This document shows positions 60,690 through 64,000 of a stretch of DNA of 64,000 nucleotides, one piece after another. Under the pieces are notes generated by a model. It was not told where the DNA came from and made no database searches. It worked only from the letters and a program-made list of their open reading frames with translations. The DNA is from an uncultured Bacteroides sp. (lineage in GTDB: Bacteria > Bacteroidota > Bacteroidia > Bacteroidales > Bacteroidaceae), in the NCBI RefSeq assembly GCF_963678845.1, contig NZ_OY787466.1, positions 992,001-1,056,000 of the forward strand, written 5' to 3'. Every line of letters begins with the position of its first letter. Position 1 is the first letter of the stretch. Both the position numbers and the translations under genes were made by a program.

Positions 60690-60720
60690 CAAATCTATTG
60701 CTTTTTTTTAAGATGGCAAA
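60690..60720 (-). promoter_or_regulatory. tetR operon promoter
   Basis: Read on the minus strand: TTTG (60720-60717), 19-bp spacer, TAGATTTG (60697-60690). It matches the Bacteroides consensus exactly and lies about 38 bp before the tetR start codon, next to the palindromic operator. Confidence 0.75.
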
Positions 60721-60914
60721 TAAAAACAGACTTTTTTACTTTTTTTATCTTTTGGAAATGTCTCGAATAAAATGTATCTGGTTTTATATTCTTAGTTAAT
60801 GGGTCTTTTCTTTAGGAATTTACTGAATTCATGAATACCCTTGTGATTGCTTTGTTTCTTTTTTATATTTTTGATATTTTAAAGATTCTTATTTATTGAA
60901 GATAGAATTAAATA

Positions 60915-61613
60915 TTACAATTTTTCAATTCGTTTTAGTATATCATTCAGCATATCTACTTGTGCTTTATGAATATCTAGGATCTCCTGTTGTTCATTAA
61001 TAATCAAGTGATCAATTTTCTCGTGCAACATTCTGATTTCAAGCTCGGATTTAAGGTTTACCATATAGTCTTTTTTAGCTCTTTCCCTATCTTTTTCTTC
61101 TTGTCTGTTTTGACTCATCATGATAACAGGTGCTTGTAAGGCTGCTATTGTTGATAATATTAGATTCAAGAGTATAAATGGATATGGATCAAAACCTTTA
61201 TTTACAAGCCAAAAAACATTTACTGATATCCAAAGAAAAAGAAAAACCCCAAACGAAATAATGAATGTCCAGCTACCTCCGAATGACGCAACATGGTCGG
61301 CAACTCGTTGTCCAAAGGTTAGCACTTGTTTCTCTTCATTATCTAATTTATCTGTTAAAGTTGTTTTTTCCTTTAAAGAGTCTATTACAGTCTTTTCCAA
61401 ATCAGTTAGTCTGCCTACTTGTTTAGTAATGGTACCTTCTATGTGCTTTTCTCTATAAATATTTAGTTCACTAAGAGATAAATATTTATCAGATGTGAAT
61501 TGTGGGTAGTCCTTTTGAATTAGATCTAAAATAGCCTTTCTTACAAATTTGCCAGATATTCTTTCAGAAATCGGAAATTCCTTATTTGATAAGTCGCTGT
61601 GAAATGTTCCCAT
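60915..61613 (-). CDS. DUF1003 family membrane protein
   Basis: A 232-residue protein. Residues about 85-190 match DUF1003: FGQRVADHVASFGGSWTFII, two transmembrane helices (about 112-134 and 143-165), ALQAPVIMMSQNRQEEKDRE, then a coiled-coil C-terminus. The N-terminal 85 residues (ISGKFVRKAILDLIQKDYP) form a separate soluble part. Function is unknown. It is monocistronic and divergent from kdgK. Confidence 0.92.
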   Translation of the reverse strand: MGTFHSDLSNKEFPISERISGKFVRKAILDLIQKDYPQFTSDKYLSLSELNIYREKHIEGTITKQVGRLTDLEKTVIDSLKEKTTLTDKLDNEEKQVLTFGQRVADHVASFGGSWTFIISFGVFLFLWISVNVFWLVNKGFDPYPFILLNLILSTIAALQAPVIMMSQNRQEEKDRERAKKDYMVNLKSELEIRMLHEKIDHLIINEQQEILDIHKAQVDMLNDILKRIEKL

Positions 61614-61843
61614 TTTGTATATTATAAATGTTTAAATAATTGTATGTATATCTATATATAACAAATGTTTTATGATTTATATTCAGAAAAACACCTGATT
61701 ATTTAAATAAAGATGAAATGGACTGATGATTTCATTTTAATGAAAATAAATAGCTTTTTGGTTGCCATGTTTCTTGTTTTTAATTACTTTTGGTCAGCAG
61801 AACTGATTTATAAGCATATTTTTGACATTAAATATATATATTT

Positions 61844-62887
61844 ATGACAACTAAAATCGTTACATTCGGAGAGGTTTTGCTTCGTTTAACTCCTCCGGAC
61901 TATTTAAAATTCTCACAAGTAAAAGAATTCGTTGCAACTTATGGTGGAAGTGAGGCTAATGTGGCTGTTTCTTTGGCAAATTTTGGTTTGAACAGCGAAT
62001 TTGTTACCCGACTACCTAAGAATGATATTGCAGATGCTTGCATAAAAGAGCTTCGTTCACATAATGTAGGAACAAATGAGATTGTTTACGGAGGAGAACG
62101 CCTTGGAATTTATTTCCTTGAAAACGGTGCAGTGGCTCGTCAGTCAAAAGTGGTTTATGACCGTGCCAATTCATCTTTCTCGACTCTTCAACCAGGGATG
62201 ATAGACTGGAAGGAAGTGTTGAAAGATGCTCAGTGGTTTCATTGGTCGGGTGTGGCAGCAGCTGTTTCACAAGGTGCGGCCGATGCTTGCATGGAAGGTA
62301 TAAAGGTGGCCGATAGTATGGGACTCACCATTTCATGTGATTTGAACTTCCGCAAGAATTTGTGGAAATACGGCAAGAACCCAGATGAAGTAATGCTTCC
62401 TATGGTGCAATATAGTGATGTGATTTTTGGTAGTGAACCCGAGTATGAAAAGGTTCTTGGAATTGCCCGTGTAGGATTTAAGGCTGTAACAGCAGACGAA
62501 AAACTGAATGAGGATGGATTTAGGGCAGTAGGCGAACAAGTTGTGACAAAGGTTCCTCGTTGTAAAAAGATGTTTCTGGAGTTGCGTAATTCTATCAATG
62601 CCAATCATAACACTATTGCCGGAGTTGTTTATTCAGATAATACTTTGAAGAGCTCCAAGATATATGATATTACCCATAACGTAGACCGTGTTGGAGTAGG
62701 AGATGCTTTCTGTGGTGGAATGATTTATGGGTTGGTAGCTTATCCTGGTGATGATCAGAAAGCACTTGATTTTGCAATGGCTGCCTCTTGTCTTAAGAAT
62801 ACAATCTACGGAGACTTTAACCTGGTAACTGTTGCTGAAGTTGAAAATCTGATGGGAGGTGACGGTTCAGGTCGTGTTTCCCGATAA
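61844..62887 (+). CDS. kdgK: 2-dehydro-3-deoxygluconokinase (PfkB-family sugar kinase)
   Basis: A 347-residue PfkB/ribokinase-type kinase. It begins VTFGEVLLRLTPP, has the substrate-binding GGSEANVAVSLANFG at about residues 34-48, and the catalytic motif DRVGVGDAFCGGMIYGL near 281-297 including the catalytic Asp. The match to KdgK is based on the N-terminal LLRLTPPDYLKFSQ pattern and the overall length. It phosphorylates 2-keto-3-deoxygluconate to KDPG, linking hexuronate breakdown to glycolysis. The partner aldolase (kdgA) is not in the window. TATTTTTG at 61817-61824 may be its -7 box, and a terminator follows at 62938-62976. Confidence 0.9.
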   Translation: MTTKIVTFGEVLLRLTPPDYLKFSQVKEFVATYGGSEANVAVSLANFGLNSEFVTRLPKNDIADACIKELRSHNVGTNEIVYGGERLGIYFLENGAVARQSKVVYDRANSSFSTLQPGMIDWKEVLKDAQWFHWSGVAAAVSQGAADACMEGIKVADSMGLTISCDLNFRKNLWKYGKNPDEVMLPMVQYSDVIFGSEPEYEKVLGIARVGFKAVTADEKLNEDGFRAVGEQVVTKVPRCKKMFLELRNSINANHNTIAGVVYSDNTLKSSKIYDITHNVDRVGVGDAFCGGMIYGLVAYPGDDQKALDFAMAASCLKNTIYGDFNLVTVAEVENLMGGDGSGRVSR

Positions 62888-62937
62888 AACAAGAAAAAGA
62901 ATAAGTGAAAATTTATATACTTACTTCTGATTAATAT

Positions 62938-62976
62938 AAATGGTTCTTATGAACGAAATGTTTGTAAGAGCCATTT
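62938..62976 (+). terminator. Terminator after kdgK
   Basis: A 12-bp stem AAATGGTTCTTA / TAAGAGCCATTT (one G-U pair) with a 15-nt loop and a T-rich tail (TTACTTTTTCTC). Confidence 0.7.
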
Positions 62977-63046
62977 TACTTTTTCTCTAACAGATAATAC
63001 TTATCTTTGTTTTACAATATTATCAGGTAATCTAAAGCACAGTAAA

Positions 63047-63730
63047 ATGAAAAAATGCTATTACATATTCTCATTGCTATTCATTATTTTAAGTGTCTCT
63101 GTATTTGCTGATGACGCTCAACATAATCTTCAAACTTCTTTAGAGAAAGTCTTTAAACTCCATAATGGTGATTTGATTTTTCAGAATGTAGATTGTGGTC
63201 CGATGTGCGATGCTATTAATGAAGTGACTCAAGGATATCACGGAGCAAAGTTTTCACATGTTGGAATTATCACTATAGATAAGAAACAGATTTATGTAAT
63301 AGAAGCTATTTCGAAAGGAGTTTCAATTACTTCATTGTCAAAATTTCTGATTAGAAGTTTGGATAACAATGGTAAACCTCGTATTGCAATTGGAAGATTA
63401 AATAAAAAATATCAGCAATTAATACCGCAGGCAATTTGTGAAGCAAGGAAGCTTGTTGGTAAACCTTATGATGACTATTTTGATATAAGCAATGATTCTT
63501 ATTACTGTTCAGAATTGGTTTACTTTGCTTTTTTGAAAGCAAATAATAATAAACCACTATTTCAGCTGGCTCCAATGACTTATAAGTCACCTAAAACAAA
63601 TAAGATTTTTCCTGTATGGGATGATTATTTCAAGAACTTAAATATTCCCGTGCCCGAAGGCAAACCAGGTATTAATCCTGGTGGAATATCACGTTCGGGA
63701 TGCCTTAAAGTATCTTTTTCTTTTAAGTAA
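63047..63730 (+). CDS. YiiX/NlpC-P60-like permuted papain-fold hydrolase, secreted
   Basis: A 227-residue protein with a signal peptide (residues 1-21, ending SVFA). The YiiX/YebB-like fold is seen in LHNGDLIFQNVDCGP, the His of KFSHVGIITIDKKQIYVIEA, and the late catalytic-type Cys of SNDSYYCSELVYFAF, preceded by LVGKPYDDYF. In this permuted papain superfamily the His comes before the Cys. It is probably a periplasmic amidase or peptidase; its substrate may be peptidoglycan or a lipid. TATCTTTG at 63002-63009 is a possible -7 box. Confidence 0.88.
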   Translation: MKKCYYIFSLLFIILSVSVFADDAQHNLQTSLEKVFKLHNGDLIFQNVDCGPMCDAINEVTQGYHGAKFSHVGIITIDKKQIYVIEAISKGVSITSLSKFLIRSLDNNGKPRIAIGRLNKKYQQLIPQAICEARKLVGKPYDDYFDISNDSYYCSELVYFAFLKANNNKPLFQLAPMTYKSPKTNKIFPVWDDYFKNLNIPVPEGKPGINPGGISRSGCLKVSFSFK

Positions 63731-63746
63731 ATTCTTTTCTTAAAGA

Positions 63747-64000
63747 TTATACACTTTTGACCGAGGTAATATTCTGGCTTTTTGCTGAGGCCAGAGTCCC
63801 TTGCATGTAATATCTTTCATTTAAGAAACTTCCTTCATTTTGTGTCGGTGCTTTCTCTGTATTTGCGGCAGGTTGTTCTGTTTTCTGTTGCTTGGTATTC
63901 TCTAGTTTAGCTTTTAACTCATTTATAACAATGTCTTTTTTAGTAGTCTCGGACATAAGACTTTTAATTTGTTCTTGCAGGCGATAGTTTTCCTCACACA
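63747..64000 (-). CDS. Coiled-coil protein of unknown function, N-terminal part cut off by the window edge
   Basis: The last 84 codons of a gene that enters from the right edge. The frame is open through the edge (ENYRLQEQIKSLMSETTKKD), so the internal ATG at 63956 is not the true start. The visible part is a heptad-like, charged helix followed by a Gln/Thr/Ala-rich low-complexity stretch (NTKQQKTEQPAANTEKAPTQ) and a short C-terminus. No family can be named. It converges with the YiiX-like gene, 16 bp away, without an obvious terminator between them. Confidence 0.7.
   Translation of the reverse strand, partial: CEENYRLQEQIKSLMSETTKKDIVINELKAKLENTKQQKTEQPAANTEKAPTQNEGSFLNERYYMQGTLASAKSQNITSVKSV

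Noticed and set aside
1..64000. tRNA, rRNA, prophage or conjugative element genes
   Set aside because: No cloverleaf, rRNA segment, phage structural gene, integrase or tra gene was recognised; only the two IS transposases were found.

Overview
The window looks like chromosomal DNA of a Bacteroidales bacterium, most likely Bacteroides or a close relative. The DNA is AT-rich. Several promoters fit the Bacteroides form (TTTG or TTG, a 19-20 bp spacer, then TAnnTTTG). Many encoded families are typical of Bacteroidota: GLPGLI proteins, outer-membrane barrels with a CarboxypepD_reg-like head, DUF3843, DUF3737 and secreted S41 peptidases. No rRNA, tRNA, CRISPR array, prophage or susC/susD pair was seen.

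Layout. 1-4732 (minus) is an oxidoreductase operon (aldo/keto reductase, two zinc alcohol dehydrogenases, SDR, cupin/carboxymuconolactone decarboxylase fusion) facing a divergent AraC activator (4929-5825); a second, GyrI-type AraC gene follows. 6900-14530 is an accessory stretch: repeated intergenic words, a complete ISL3-family element with 24-bp ends and 8-bp target duplication lying just upstream of an IS110-family transposase, a MalY/PatB aminotransferase with DUF3737, an orphan gene with a HEPN-like motif and a truncated ATP-binding regulator. 14703-28142 is mostly housekeeping and envelope: aldA, a TonB-dependent receptor, an esterase, an S41 peptidase, cysK-metY-GNAT, mnmA with a LuxR regulator, and a GH20 hexosaminidase.

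30725-38164 is the most unusual part. Four GLPGLI genes (plus a fifth, decayed) alternate with truncated copies of the first 40 or so codons of one outer-membrane receptor gene, and only the last GLPGLI gene is followed by the complete receptor. A small secreted acidic cysteine protein with its own promoter and terminator sits inside the array.

38233-46604 is YceI followed by a Cus-type metal efflux locus (RND pump, Met-rich TolC-like protein, CusB-like adaptor, DUF302, heavy-metal-binding protein). 46797-53651 holds DUF3843, pabB-pabC, a secreted YhcH-type protein with a 44-residue basic partner, a lipoprotein, a small outer-membrane protein and an AraC regulator. 53817-60652 (minus) is a seven-gene drug or toxin export operon (TetR, TolC, HlyD-type adaptor, two ABC ATPases, two ABC-2 permeases) with two near-identical TetR-type operators. 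The window ends with a DUF1003 protein, kdgK, a YiiX-like hydrolase and the C-terminus of a coiled-coil protein.

A recurring oddity is the intergenic arrays of short palindromic words. In two separate places TGTACA dyads recur four times at exactly 22-bp intervals.
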